The notes: a model not told the origin generated them from the sequence alone. 22,185 nucleotides of DNA from SIG588 sp964515215 (GCA_964515215.1 CAZESL010000029.1:1-22185); one strand, 5' to 3'; counted from the stretch's first letter, positions 7,251 to 15,596 are shown. Program-made: numbers and translations.

Positions 7251-8150
7251 TTACCAAATACTCTCTGTAATATCCATCAATTCTTTTACTTTAGGTTTAT
7301 TTTGCAAATACCCCTTTACCCAGCGTTCAAACGAAGCGGGGGCGTGGGTCTTCTCATATTTCTTCTCGTCGAGATAGGTCTGCATAAACGCCATCTTATC
7401 AGCGGTAGGCAGAGAGTAATTTTGGATCACGTTCCACTCACCTTCGTACACCGAGCGCAGAGCACGGGTTTTTTCCCGCCATGCGTCCAGTTCGGCGGGA
7501 ATGGGGGCGAAAGGCGCGATCGTCTCGCCTTGAAACTCCAAAAACCGCTTTGCCATATAATACTGTCCCTCCGCATTCGGATGGGTGCGATCGGGACCGA
7601 AGAAGACGTGTTTTTGCATCTCCTCGGCAATGTAGTCGTGTATCTCGCATAGGGGGCAGTTTTTTGCACGGGCAAAATCCCGCACGAACGCCGCATACGC
7701 CGCTACCATCGCGTAGCAACCGCGAGCTACACCGCCCTCGTTCGGCTCATACTCCGCGTAGGGCACGGGAGTACAGAAAATGACCTGCGCGCCGATCGCA
7801 GTGAGTTTTTGATACATCGCCTCCGCGTTGCGGCAGTAAGTATCGTACCGCTCTTTGAGTGCTGAAAACCGTTCCTCTCCGCGCGGCATATCGAGCAGCC
7901 ACGGGCCGGAATCGTTCACCGCCAACATCACTACCGCGTGGGTGGGACGGCGGGGTACAACGTCGTCTTCAAAGTATTGTAACAGCCCCGTGAGGGTACA
8001 GCCTGCCACGCCGTTGTTGTAAAAACGGATATCCTCATTGGGATATTTTTCGTGATAATGGGCGGCGATACGGGCCACGTGTTCGTTGGCCGCCGTGATA
8101 CTGTCACCGATAAAACACACGCGGTCGCCGTCGTGAAAACGGTTGCTCAT
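7251..8150 (-). CDS. SGNH/GDSL-family hydrolase
   Basis: Serine esterase/lipase-fold enzyme of 299 aa, substrate unknown. The family blocks are present: block I FIGDSIT with nucleophile Ser17, a Gly in NNGVAG (block II, about 45-50), Asn79 in LAVND (block III), and Asp187/His190 in DRTHPN (block V). The N-terminus has no obvious signal peptide, so it is likely cytoplasmic, unusual for surface-acting members. A C-terminal extension of about 90 residues follows the catalytic domain. Start ATG 8150 overlaps the upstream stop by 4 nt (ATGA), with AGAGGAGG upstream, indicating translational coupling. Its place inside a set of YcxB-like membrane proteins suggests a shared envelope or lipid task, which is inference. 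Confidence 0.85.
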   Translation of the reverse strand: MSNRFHDGDRVCFIGDSITAANEHVARIAAHYHEKYPNEDIRFYNNGVAGCTLTGLLQYFEDDVVPRRPTHAVVMLAVNDSGPWLLDMPRGEERFSALKERYDTYCRNAEAMYQKLTAIGAQVIFCTPVPYAEYEPNEGGVARGCYAMVAAYAAFVRDFARAKNCPLCEIHDYIAEEMQKHVFFGPDRTHPNAEGQYYMAKRFLEFQGETIAPFAPIPAELDAWREKTRALRSVYEGEWNVIQNYSLPTADKMAFMQTYLDEKKYEKTHAPASFERWVKGYLQNKPKVKELMDITESIW

Positions 8151-8602
8151 GCTGCTTCCTCCTCTGTCATTTTTGTCCATGCGCCGTCACTCACCGCACG
8201 GCGGGGAATGACGATCCACTGACCGTTCACTTTCCACAGTACGACATCCTTCACACGGCGAAACTCCGCATTTTGCCATGCGACCGTCTCGCCTTCCACC
8301 GTGAGGGCATCGTCGGTAAACGTGAGGGTAAGCGGTGTGTTGTTTGCCGCCAACACCTGCGCTTCACGGCGAAACTCCAACCACGGCCACACCCATTGGA
8401 TCACGGCAAGCAGGGGGAATACCGTTCCGCACAGTACGGTCGCGCCGTCGTGCATGCCGCAGAATATACCGACCAGTGCGGGAATTCCGAGCATCAACAG
8501 CAACACCGTCTGTGTGATCAAACGACCGTTTGAGCGGCGGGTATGCCACAGTGCCGTGAAAATTTCGTTTTTGGTCAAAGTGTAAGTTACGGTATCAGAC
8601 AT
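8147..8602 (-). CDS. YcxB-like membrane protein
   Basis: Predicted membrane protein of 151 aa, function unknown. Short polar lead (TVTYTLTKNEIFTAL), two hydrophobic helices around 30-75, then a beta-rich C-terminal domain with LTLTFTDDALTVEG and the family motif WIVIPRRAVSDG. The start is ATG 8602 (MSDTVTY), preceded by GTGGAGA and overlapping the end of gyrB by 8 nt; a longer reading would run further into gyrB. It overlaps the SGNH gene by 4 nt at its other end. It is the first of the accessory genes separating gyrB from gyrA. Confidence 0.78.
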   Translation of the reverse strand: MSDTVTYTLTKNEIFTALWHTRRSNGRLITQTVLLLMLGIPALVGIFCGMHDGATVLCGTVFPLLAVIQWVWPWLEFRREAQVLAANNTPLTLTFTDDALTVEGETVAWQNAEFRRVKDVVLWKVNGQWIVIPRRAVSDGAWTKMTEEEAA

Positions 8603-10550
8603 CGAGATTCTCCACGTAGCGGGCATTCTTTTCGATGAACTCACGGCGCGGTTCCACCTTATCGCCCATCAGAATGGTGAAGGCTTCGTCCGCCGCCGCC
8701 GCATCTTCGATGGTCACGCGGAGCATGGTGCGGAACGCGGGATCCATAGTGGTCTCCCACAACTGTTCGGGATCCATTTCACCAAGACCTTTGTAGCGCT
8801 GAATATCGGCGTTACCGCCGAGTTCCGCAATAAACCCGTCACGTTCTTCATCCGAGAACGCATAGCGCACCTGCTTGCCCTTCGACACTTTATACAGCGG
8901 GGGCTGTGCGATGTAGACGTGCCCCTCATCTACCAACGGACGCATAAAGCGGAAAAAGAAGGTGAGAAGCAAGGTCGCGATATGCGCACCATCGACGTCA
9001 GCATCCGCCATGATGATGACTTTGCCGTAACGCAGTTTGGAAATATCGAAATCATCACCGATACCGCAACCTAATGCGATCACCACAGGAACCAGTTTTT
9101 CATTGCCGTACACTTTGTCGAGCCGCGCCTTTTCCACGTTCAGCATCTTACCCCACAAGGGAAGGATCGCCTGATAGTTACGGTCACGCCCCTGAATGGC
9201 GGAACCGCCTGCCGAGTCACCCTCGACGATGTACAACTCGGTACGGGTCGCATCGTTCCAAATACAGTCGGCGAGTTTTTCCGGCATACGGGTGGAGGCA
9301 AGACCGCTCTTTTTACGGGCGGCTTCGCGGGCTTTCTGCGCCGCTTCGCGCACGCGGGCGGCGTTGATGGATTTTTCCAAAATGGCTTTGGCGACCTGCG
9401 GGTTTTCTTCCAGATAATCCCCGAGTTTCTCGGTCAACAGGGAGTTGACCAACGTCGTCATCGAGGTATTGCCCAGTTTGGCTTTGGTCTGTGATTCAAA
9501 CTGCGCATCCTGCAACTTGACCGACACCACCGCCGTGAGACCTTCGCGTACGTCGTCGCCTTTCAGGTTGGCATCTGCATCTTTGAGCATACCGTGACGG
9601 CGGGCGTAGTTGTTCAAAATACGGGTGATACCGACTTTGAACGCGTTTTCGTGGGTACCGCCGTCTACCGTGTGCATGTTGTTGGCAAACGAAATGATGT
9701 TTTCGTTGTAACTGTCGTTATATTGCAGTGCCACTTCGGCAAACGATTCATCACCGCTCTTGCTCAGATGAATGACCTCATCGTGCAGGACTTCGTAACC
9801 GCGCGTCTTATTCATATATTCCACGAAAGAGGAAATACCGCCTTCGTAGCAGAATTCTTCCGTCTTTACGTTGTCCGCATCACGGGAATCGGTGAGGGTG
9901 ATCTTGAGGCCCGCATTCAAAAACGCTTGCTCGCGCAGACGCTTTTGCAGGATCTCATATTCGTATTCGGTGGTTTCGGTGAAGATGGTGGGGTCAGCCT
10001 TAAAGCGAATGAGCGTACCGTCACATTCGGATTCACCGATGACCGTCAGATCGCCCACCGCATTACCGCGCTCAAACCGCTGAGCATACACCTTACCGTC
10101 ACGGGAAATTTCCGCTTCCAACCATTCGGACAGCGCGTTTACGACCGAAGAACCCACGCCGTGCAGACCGCCTGCGACTTTATAACCGCCGCCGCCGAAC
10201 TTACCGCCCGCGTGAAGAACGGTCAACACCACCGTGACGGTGGGCAGACCCATCTCTTCGTTCATACCGACAGGGATACCACGTCCGTTATCCCGCACGG
10301 TGATCACGTCGCCCGGCAGGATCTCCACTTCAATGTGGGTACAAAAACCCGCCAGCGCTTCGTCGATGGAGTTATCCACGATCTCATACACCAAGTGGTG
10401 CAGACCGCGCGGACCGGTTGAGCCGATGTACATACCGGGACGTTTCCGCACGGCATCCAAGCCTTTTAAAACCTGTATTTGACTTTCGTCATACGCCTCG
10501 TCTGCGGCAGTTATGTCCTGCTCCTGCAGTTCCAATTCTTTCTCGTCCAT
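8595..10550 (-). CDS. gyrB: DNA gyrase subunit B
   Basis: ATPase subunit of gyrase, 651 aa. The GHKL ATPase domain shows YEIVDNSIDEA with catalytic Glu56 and Asn60, DNGRG (87-91) and GLHGVG (128-133). The transducer domain carries SQTKAKLG near 353-360. The TOPRIM domain has EGDSAGGS (443-450) and DADVDG (516-521), binding Mg2+ for DNA cleavage. The C-terminus ends in IEKNARYVENLDV, typical of GyrB and without the insertion of proteobacterial enzymes. The segment LPLWGKMLN has Trp where many GyrB proteins have Arg. The ATG follows the remB stop directly, with AAAGGAA upstream. The partner gyrA lies five genes further downstream. Confidence 0.98.
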   Translation of the reverse strand: MDEKELELQEQDITAADEAYDESQIQVLKGLDAVRKRPGMYIGSTGPRGLHHLVYEIVDNSIDEALAGFCTHIEVEILPGDVITVRDNGRGIPVGMNEEMGLPTVTVVLTVLHAGGKFGGGGYKVAGGLHGVGSSVVNALSEWLEAEISRDGKVYAQRFERGNAVGDLTVIGESECDGTLIRFKADPTIFTETTEYEYEILQKRLREQAFLNAGLKITLTDSRDADNVKTEEFCYEGGISSFVEYMNKTRGYEVLHDEVIHLSKSGDESFAEVALQYNDSYNENIISFANNMHTVDGGTHENAFKVGITRILNNYARRHGMLKDADANLKGDDVREGLTAVVSVKLQDAQFESQTKAKLGNTSMTTLVNSLLTEKLGDYLEENPQVAKAILEKSINAARVREAAQKAREAARKKSGLASTRMPEKLADCIWNDATRTELYIVEGDSAGGSAIQGRDRNYQAILPLWGKMLNVEKARLDKVYGNEKLVPVVIALGCGIGDDFDISKLRYGKVIIMADADVDGAHIATLLLTFFFRFMRPLVDEGHVYIAQPPLYKVSKGKQVRYAFSDEERDGFIAELGGNADIQRYKGLGEMDPEQLWETTMDPAFRTMLRVTIEDAAAADEAFTILMGDKVEPRREFIEKNARYVENLDV

Positions 10551-10823
10551 TTAGTCCATTCCTTTCTTCATCCGACGCCGTAACGTGGCGGCGGATACCT
10601 GCGTGATGTATACCGTTTCACTGCCGTCCTCTTCCGAAGTGACGACGTAAGCTTTCGGCAGTTCGTACGACACGGTGTACACGCGGCCGCCCTTTTCCGC
10701 ATCCGCTAAAAAGCGGCGGGAAATTGCCGATTCGGTGGTCTTTTCCATATCAAAAATACCGACAATATCGTGGGTACGGACCACCACGTCTCCACCAAGG
10801 TGCAGATACGGAAAGCCCGCCAT
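10551..10823 (-). CDS. remB: RemB/YaaB-type regulator (DUF370-related)
   Basis: Small protein (90 aa) resembling Bacillus RemB (YaaB), a homologue of the DNA-binding matrix regulator RemA. The N-terminal LHLGGDVVVRTHDIVGIFD matches the start of RemB closely, and the later KAYVVT and SAATLRRRMKKG resemble its C-terminal signature. The slot between recF and gyrB is exactly where Bacillus carries this gene, which strengthens the call. The start overlaps the preceding stop by 1 nt (TGATG), with AAGGGG upstream, and gyrB begins directly after its stop. Its regulatory targets here are unknown. Confidence 0.9.
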   Translation of the reverse strand: MAGFPYLHLGGDVVVRTHDIVGIFDMEKTTESAISRRFLADAEKGGRVYTVSYELPKAYVVTSEEDGSETVYITQVSAATLRRRMKKGMD

Positions 10824-11101
10824 CAGTAATGCCCCTTGTTGTCAAGTTTGTTCAGATCGTTGCGGTGACGTTCGTTGATCTTCGCGATCTGCGCCATACA
10901 GAGTTTGGCCGTAATGGCAAGGCCGATGATCCCGCCGATCAGTCCCGCAACCGCCGCTTGCAAACCGATGATCGCAATCAATGCCGCCGCAATACCCACG
11001 ATCGCTGCCATAATGCACAGCATAATGATCAGCCAGCTCTTCTTATCTTTTTTCGCGCGTTCATCGATTGCCAATATTTGTTCTTCTCTTGTTTGTGCCA
11101 T
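10823..11101 (-). CDS. Small two-helix membrane protein between recF and remB
   Basis: Unrecognised protein of 92 aa. The layout is clear: a charged N-terminal segment (about 1-21, ending KKDKKS), then two closely spaced hydrophobic helices (about 22-47 and 49-70, rich in Ala, Ile and Gly), then a polar C-terminal tail with INERHRNDLNKLDNKG. Both charged ends would be on the same side, probably the cytoplasm. It follows recF by 12 nt and overlaps remB by 1 nt, so it is co-transcribed with replication genes. The ribosome site is weak (GGGTGAG). The standard recF-remB-gyrB order lacks such a gene, so it is an addition in this lineage. Confidence 0.72.
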   Translation of the reverse strand: MAQTREEQILAIDERAKKDKKSWLIIMLCIMAAIVGIAAALIAIIGLQAAVAGLIGGIIGLAITAKLCMAQIAKINERHRNDLNKLDNKGHY

Positions 11102-11113
11102 GATGATCTCACC

Positions 11114-12220
11114 CTATTCTGTCGTTATATTGCCGCCTTCCACACGAAAACGGGCACCGCCCGCCATACGCATTACCGAAGACGGTTCACAGCAAGTGAT
11201 AAACACCTGCACGTCGGTCAAATGATTGAGCAGATAATCCTGTCGCCATTCATCCAGTTCACTCATCACGTCGTCCAACAGCGCGACAGGCGCTTCTTCG
11301 GTCACTTCCCGCAATGCCTCGGCTTCTGCCAATTTGAGTGCCAACACGGCAGAACGCTGCTGTCCTTGCGAACCGTACACTCTCGCCGACAATCCGTTGA
11401 TCGTCACGTCAAAATCGTCACGGTGCGGACCGACGGTGGAAAACCCTGCCGCAATATCCGCCGCACGGGCGCGAAGAAGTGCCGCTTCCAGTACTCCCTG
11501 CACGTCCTCTACCGCCGCATTCCACGGAAGATCACCCGAAGGGAGGTACTGCAACTCCAATTTTTCCTGTTTGCGGGATAACCCGTCGTAGATTGCCGCC
11601 GCCATCGGTGCAATATGCGAAAGATACGCGCCGCGTACACGAAGCACACGTGCACCCGCCGCGGCAAGTTGACTGTCAAACACCGCGAGCAGTTCATCCG
11701 CACCCGCGACCGCTCCCTGCCGAATTTCCCGCAAAAGCGCGTTGCGCTGTGTCAGCGTGCGGGTATACGCCGCAAGCGTGCTCGTATACGTCGGACGCAG
11801 TTGACAGTACGCCGCATCCAAAAAGCGGCGACGATTATCGGGACCTTCTTTGATCAGCGATAAATGCGCCGGAGAAAACACAATACCGCAAAAACGACCT
11901 GCCAGTTTGGTTGCCGGGCCGAGTTCCACCCCGTTTAACGTCGCGGTACGGCGCGGTGCAATAGTCACGGTGGCTTTTTGCTCCCGTTCGGCGGCAAAAA
12001 ACTCCATGGTAAGCGACGCTTTTTCCTGACCGAAACCGATCATTTCCGCATCTTTTGCCCCGCGAAAACTGCGCCCGCCCGTGAACAACCACAACGCTTC
12101 CAAAATATTCGTCTTTCCCTGTGCATTCGCACCGCAAAACAGGTTGACCCCATCGGTCGGACGAATATCCGTCTCACTCAAATTGCGGAATCCCGCCGCA
12201 CACAGTCGTGTGACTTTCAT
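11114..12220 (-). CDS. recF: DNA replication and repair protein RecF
   Basis: SMC-like ATPase of 368 aa that helps load RecA at single-strand gaps with RecO and RecR. Features: GANAQGKT Walker A (30-37), the RNRRFLD-like segment NRRRFLDAAY, an ABC-type signature YGSQGQQRS near 305, and Walker B ALLDDVMSELD with its D-loop near 330. Length and order match the family. Its ATG overlaps the stop of the S4-domain gene by 4 nt (ATGA), the usual dnaN-yaaA-recF arrangement. It is followed by an extra small membrane protein gene before remB. Confidence 0.97.
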   Translation of the reverse strand: MKVTRLCAAGFRNLSETDIRPTDGVNLFCGANAQGKTNILEALWLFTGGRSFRGAKDAEMIGFGQEKASLTMEFFAAEREQKATVTIAPRRTATLNGVELGPATKLAGRFCGIVFSPAHLSLIKEGPDNRRRFLDAAYCQLRPTYTSTLAAYTRTLTQRNALLREIRQGAVAGADELLAVFDSQLAAAGARVLRVRGAYLSHIAPMAAAIYDGLSRKQEKLELQYLPSGDLPWNAAVEDVQGVLEAALLRARAADIAAGFSTVGPHRDDFDVTINGLSARVYGSQGQQRSAVLALKLAEAEALREVTEEAPVALLDDVMSELDEWRQDYLLNHLTDVQVFITCCEPSSVMRMAGGARFRVEGGNITTE

Positions 12221-12438
12221 GCGACTTCTACGGTATATACCGTTTCCCGTCCGCTGACCTGCACCGTGTCGCCGTGCACTAATTTTTTACCGCGCATGGT
12301 GCACACCGTGCCGTTTACCAACACACCGCCGCTCTGTACAAGCACTTTCGCCTGCCCGCCGCTTTCCACTGCGGCACAGAGTTTCAATAAAGCATCCAAA
12401 CGGATAAACGGTGTATGTATCTCTACTGTCTGTTTCAT
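12217..12438 (-). CDS. yaaA: S4-domain RNA-binding protein (YaaA/RlbA type)
   Basis: Small S4-fold protein of 73 aa, predicted to bind structured RNA, probably on the ribosome. The S4 core is readable: FIRLDALLKLCAAVESGGQAK, VLVQSGGVLVNG and the strand after KLVHGDTVQV. The position between dnaN and recF and the length match the Bacillus YaaA protein. The start follows AAGGAAG, 12 nt after the dnaN stop, and the stop overlaps recF. A replication-linked function is not known; conservation of the position is the main clue. Confidence 0.92.
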   Translation of the reverse strand: MKQTVEIHTPFIRLDALLKLCAAVESGGQAKVLVQSGGVLVNGTVCTMRGKKLVHGDTVQVSGRETVYTVEVA

Positions 12439-12449
12439 AACGGTCTTCC

Positions 12450-13553
12450 TTATTTCTTCATACGAACGGGCAAAACGATGAACAGAAATTCTTCGTTACC
12501 CGACGACGGTACGATCTTGATGGGAGAGAGCGAACTGCCCAGTTCCAGCATCACTTCGTCCGATTCGCTGTTTTTCAATGCATCCAACATAAAACGGCTG
12601 TTGAAGGCGATCTCCTGCTTTTCACCCTGCATCTCACATTGGATAAGATCGTTTGCACTGCCGATGGAAGACGTGCAGGACAACGCAATGTTGTTGTCCT
12701 CAAACGAACACACGAGCGGCGATTTCACACGGTCGTTCACCACCAGCGAAACACGTTCCACCGCATCGATCATCTCACGCGTCTTCACGCGCAACGTGGT
12801 CGTGCTTGCGGCGGGAATCGCCTTGCGGTATGCCAAAAATTCACCGTCCAATAAACGGGAGATCACCGCGTAGCCGTCGATCTGCATCACGATATGACGG
12901 CGACCGACCGCCATGAAGACGGGCGTATCTTCATCACTCGTCAGTTTCAACACTTCGCTGAGCGTTTTGCCGGGCACGACAAATTTCATTTCTTCGCTCG
13001 TTTTTATCTGTTCGGTACGGATCGCCAAACGCGAACCGTCGACCGACACCAGACGAAGCGTAGAATTTTCCACTTCAAACAGCGTACCCGTGTGGATCGG
13101 TTTGCCCGAATCCAGCGGTGCCACCGCAAACAACGTTTGACGGATCATGCCTTTCAGTACGTTTTGCGGAACCGAAAACCCCATGCCGTCCGAAACGGAA
13201 GGCATCTCGGGAAAATCGGCGGCCGACATACCGACAATGTTGAATTCCGCCGCACCGCTGCGAATGGTGATGTTCAGTTTATCGTTTGCCGCAATGGATA
13301 CCATCTCGTCCGGCAGACGGCGCACGATATCACCGAACTGTTTGCAGGGTAACACGATTTCACCGGGATCCTGCACCTGCGCTTCAATGTTGGTGGTGAT
13401 ACCGATCTCCATATCGTAACCGGCAAGGAAGAGGGACGAGGTCGCGCGGATCAAAATACCTTCCAGTGCAGGGATGGTACTGCGATTACTGACCGCACGG
13501 GTCACACTGTTGACCGCATCGACCAACGCTTGTTTTTGACAGAAAAATTTCAT
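12450..13553 (-). CDS. dnaN: DNA polymerase III beta subunit (sliding clamp)
   Basis: Ring-forming processivity clamp, 367 aa, with three repeated clamp folds of about 120 residues. Recognisable segments are the N-terminal MKFFCQKQALVDAVNSVTRAV, the middle FAVAPLDSGKPIHTGTLFE and the C-terminal end IVLPVRMKK, which closes the protein-binding pocket. The start is ATG 13553 with GAAAGGA about 10 nt upstream. It is the first gene of the long operon running to gyrA and is separated from dnaA by the box-rich gap 13554-13790. No clear sigma-A promoter is visible in that gap, so it may also be read through from dnaA. Confidence 0.97.
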   Translation of the reverse strand: MKFFCQKQALVDAVNSVTRAVSNRSTIPALEGILIRATSSLFLAGYDMEIGITTNIEAQVQDPGEIVLPCKQFGDIVRRLPDEMVSIAANDKLNITIRSGAAEFNIVGMSAADFPEMPSVSDGMGFSVPQNVLKGMIRQTLFAVAPLDSGKPIHTGTLFEVENSTLRLVSVDGSRLAIRTEQIKTSEEMKFVVPGKTLSEVLKLTSDEDTPVFMAVGRRHIVMQIDGYAVISRLLDGEFLAYRKAIPAASTTTLRVKTREMIDAVERVSLVVNDRVKSPLVCSFEDNNIALSCTSSIGSANDLIQCEMQGEKQEIAFNSRFMLDALKNSESDEVMLELGSSLSPIKIVPSSGNEEFLFIVLPVRMKK

Positions 13554-13790
13554 AAGGTTTCGTTCCTTTCGTCATGGTTTATCTTATAAAAAACCATCTA
13601 TCTTTTTAGATATAGTAATAGAGGCTGTGGAAAAGAGGGAAAACGTTTGCTTTTCACGCCACGGCGCGGTTTTTTGGAGCGAACCGCTGTGGAGGTTCGG
13701 TGAAAAACCGTGAAAAACGTTTTCCACCGTTATCCACATTCCACTCCACCGTTTAAAAGCACGGTGGAAAAGTGAAGAAAAAGTGGAAAA
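13554..13790. other. Candidate oriC: DnaA-box cluster between dnaA and dnaN
   Basis: A perfect DnaA box TTATCCACA lies at 13730-13738. One-mismatch or near boxes lie at 13626-13634 (TTTTCCACA, reverse), 13720-13728 (TTTTCCACC), 13763-13771 (TTTTCCACC, reverse) and 13782-13790 (TTTTCCACT, reverse). A strongly AT-rich stretch (13575-13620) beside dnaN could be the unwinding element. Many Bacillota initiate in the dnaA-dnaN gap, and no comparable boxes are visible upstream of dnaA. Confidence 0.75.
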
Positions 13791-15146
13791 TTACTGACTG
13801 GATACGTTTTTGATGATATCCTTGACCAAACCTTTGTACACGTCGTCCGTTTCCATCATTTTTTCGACCTTCTGGATGGTATATACCACCGTGGAATGGT
13901 CACGTCCGCCGAATTCCTGTCCGATGGCATCCATCGACATGGAACCGACCACTTCACGCACCACGTACATCGCGACCTGCCGTGCACGGGAAATACCGGC
14001 GGAATGTTTTTTGCCGCGCAAGTCGTCTACCGTGACGTTCATTGTGCGGGACACTTCCGACATGATCTTATCCACCGTAACGGGGACAGGCAGTGCAGTG
14101 GAACGAATATCGCGAATGGCGTTTTGCGCCACCGCCAGCGACGGCTTTTCTCCCGCCAGCAACTGATTTGCCATAATGCGGCGTACCACGCCTTCCAACT
14201 GACGGACGTTGGTTTTCAGTTGTGTGGCAATATATTCGCAGATCTCATCCGACAGATCTAATTGCAATAACTGTGCTTTGCGTTTGACAATGGCAATACG
14301 CGTTTCAAGATCGGGCGGTTGAATATCTGCCAGCAGACCTGCTTCGAAACGGGAACGCAGACGATCTTCCAGCGAGGAGATCTCCTTCGGCGGACGGTCG
14401 GAAGTCAGCACGATCTGTTTATTCGCCTGATGCAATGCTTCAAATGTGTGGAAAAATTCCGTCTGCGTGGATTCTTTACCCGCAATAAACTGAATATCGT
14501 CCACCAACAACATGTCCGCTTTGCGGTATTTTTCCCGCAGTTCTGCCGTGTGACCGCCGCGGATGGCTTCAATGATCTCGTTGGTCATCGTTTCGGCTTT
14601 GGTGTAAATAATTTTAAAGCCGGGATTGCGCATGCGGATCTCATTACAAATGGCGTACATCAAGTGCGTTTTTCCTAACCCCGAGCCGCCGTGGATAAAC
14701 AGCGGGTTATAAATAGAGGAAGGTTCTTTTGCCACTGCCTGTGCCGCCGCATGGGCAAACTGGTTGGAAGAGCCGACAATAAAGTTTTCAAACGAATACT
14801 CGTATTCAGGGATGCGGGCATCCATCAGACGGCGGTTGATCACGGTATGTACGTCATCTTCCTTTTCCGGTTCGGGCTCGGGAAACTTATCGTCCTCACC
14901 CGAAATGATACGTACCTTGAGCGGTAAGCCCATCACTTGCATCACCGCTTGTTCCAACCGTGCGGTGTAACAATCCAAAATGATACCCTTTTGAAATTCA
15001 GTCTCCACAAACAATACCAAATTACCGTCCTGGATCTCACGGGCTTCGAGCGGTGCGAGCCACGTATCGTAAGCGGTCACGCTGACTTCCGGCATAGCCT
15101 TTAAAGCCGCCTGTATGCCCGCCCAAACTTCGTCAATTGATTTCAT
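13791..15146 (-). CDS. dnaA: Chromosomal replication initiator DnaA
   Basis: AAA+ initiator ATPase, 451 aa. Domain I (about 1-85) begins VWAGIQAALK; a short acidic linker (86-100, PEPEPEKEDD) is domain II. The AAA+ core has Walker A GGSGLGKT (153-160), Walker B LLVDDIQF (213-220) and RLRSRFEAGL (262-271). The DNA-binding domain IV carries GGRDHSTV (413-420), which reads the DnaA box. The start is ATG 15146 with AAAGGAG upstream. Its own promoter (TTGAAA-17-TATAAT, 15248-15220) lies about 75 nt ahead. The DnaA boxes nearby are downstream of the gene rather than in its promoter, so classical autorepression is not obvious. Confidence 0.98.
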   Translation of the reverse strand: MKSIDEVWAGIQAALKAMPEVSVTAYDTWLAPLEAREIQDGNLVLFVETEFQKGIILDCYTARLEQAVMQVMGLPLKVRIISGEDDKFPEPEPEKEDDVHTVINRRLMDARIPEYEYSFENFIVGSSNQFAHAAAQAVAKEPSSIYNPLFIHGGSGLGKTHLMYAICNEIRMRNPGFKIIYTKAETMTNEIIEAIRGGHTAELREKYRKADMLLVDDIQFIAGKESTQTEFFHTFEALHQANKQIVLTSDRPPKEISSLEDRLRSRFEAGLLADIQPPDLETRIAIVKRKAQLLQLDLSDEICEYIATQLKTNVRQLEGVVRRIMANQLLAGEKPSLAVAQNAIRDIRSTALPVPVTVDKIMSEVSRTMNVTVDDLRGKKHSAGISRARQVAMYVVREVVGSMSMDAIGQEFGGRDHSTVVYTIQKVEKMMETDDVYKGLVKDIIKNVSSQ

Positions 15147-15219
15147 GGTTTTTCTCCTTTTTTATTTAAAAACGTGATATATCCATATACAGAAGTAAAT
15201 TAGATACATATATATTTAT

Positions 15220-15248
15220 ATTATACCATATAATAGAGAATTTTTCAA
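15220..15248 (-). promoter_or_regulatory. Promoter of dnaA
   Basis: On the minus strand TTGAAA (15248-15243) and TATAAT (15225-15220) are 17 bp apart, within a very AT-rich region. The 315-bp gap to rpmH (15147-15461) otherwise holds an inverted repeat (15307-15334) and the rpmH promoter, with no gene. Confidence 0.75.
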
Positions 15249-15370
15249 GCGCTTTTTCGCTGAATTGTTGAAAAAAGAATAATTATTTTAGATCACATAC
15301 TAAATATTGTGGTTATAAAAATGTATGACCACAAGGCTCAAAAAAATTCGCAAAATAAGTGAAAAATGGG

Positions 15371-15400
15371 TTGACTTTTCGGCAGTATATTTGATATAAT
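15371..15400 (+). promoter_or_regulatory. Promoter of rpmH
   Basis: TTGACT (15371-15376), an 18-bp spacer and a perfect TATAAT (15395-15400). The leader before the rpmH ATG is about 55 nt and contains AAAGGAGG. Confidence 0.85.
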
Positions 15401-15461
15401 GTATCCTCGCAAGGCTGTCGCTTACGAACAGCCAATACGGAAACCGAAAGGAGGGCGTAGT

Positions 15462-15596
15462 ATGTTTCGTACCTATCAGCCCAAAAAGCGTCATCGTAAA
15501 ATGGAACACGGGTTCCGCAAGAGAATGGCAACGGCGAATGGCCGTAAGGTGCTGGCTCGCCGCCGTGCGAAAGGCAGAGCTCGTCTGACCCACTAA
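15462..15596 (+). CDS. rpmH: 50S ribosomal protein L34
   Basis: Very basic 44-residue ribosomal protein of the large subunit. MFRTYQPKKRHRKMEHGF and the RKVLARRRAKGRARL ending match the whole L34 family, and length is exactly typical. The start is the ATG at 15462, ahead of which lies GAAAGGAGGG; a longer in-frame reading from 15399 would begin inside the promoter's -10 box. It is divergent from dnaA, the conserved bacterial arrangement, and is followed 5 nt later by a terminator hairpin that probably limits read-through into rnpA. Confidence 0.97.
   Translation: MFRTYQPKKRHRKMEHGFRKRMATANGRKVLARRRAKGRARLTH

Noticed and set aside
9594..10421. Plus-strand open frame (275 codons) opposite gyrB
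   Set aside because: A shadow of gyrB codon bias with no recognisable domain or ribosome site.
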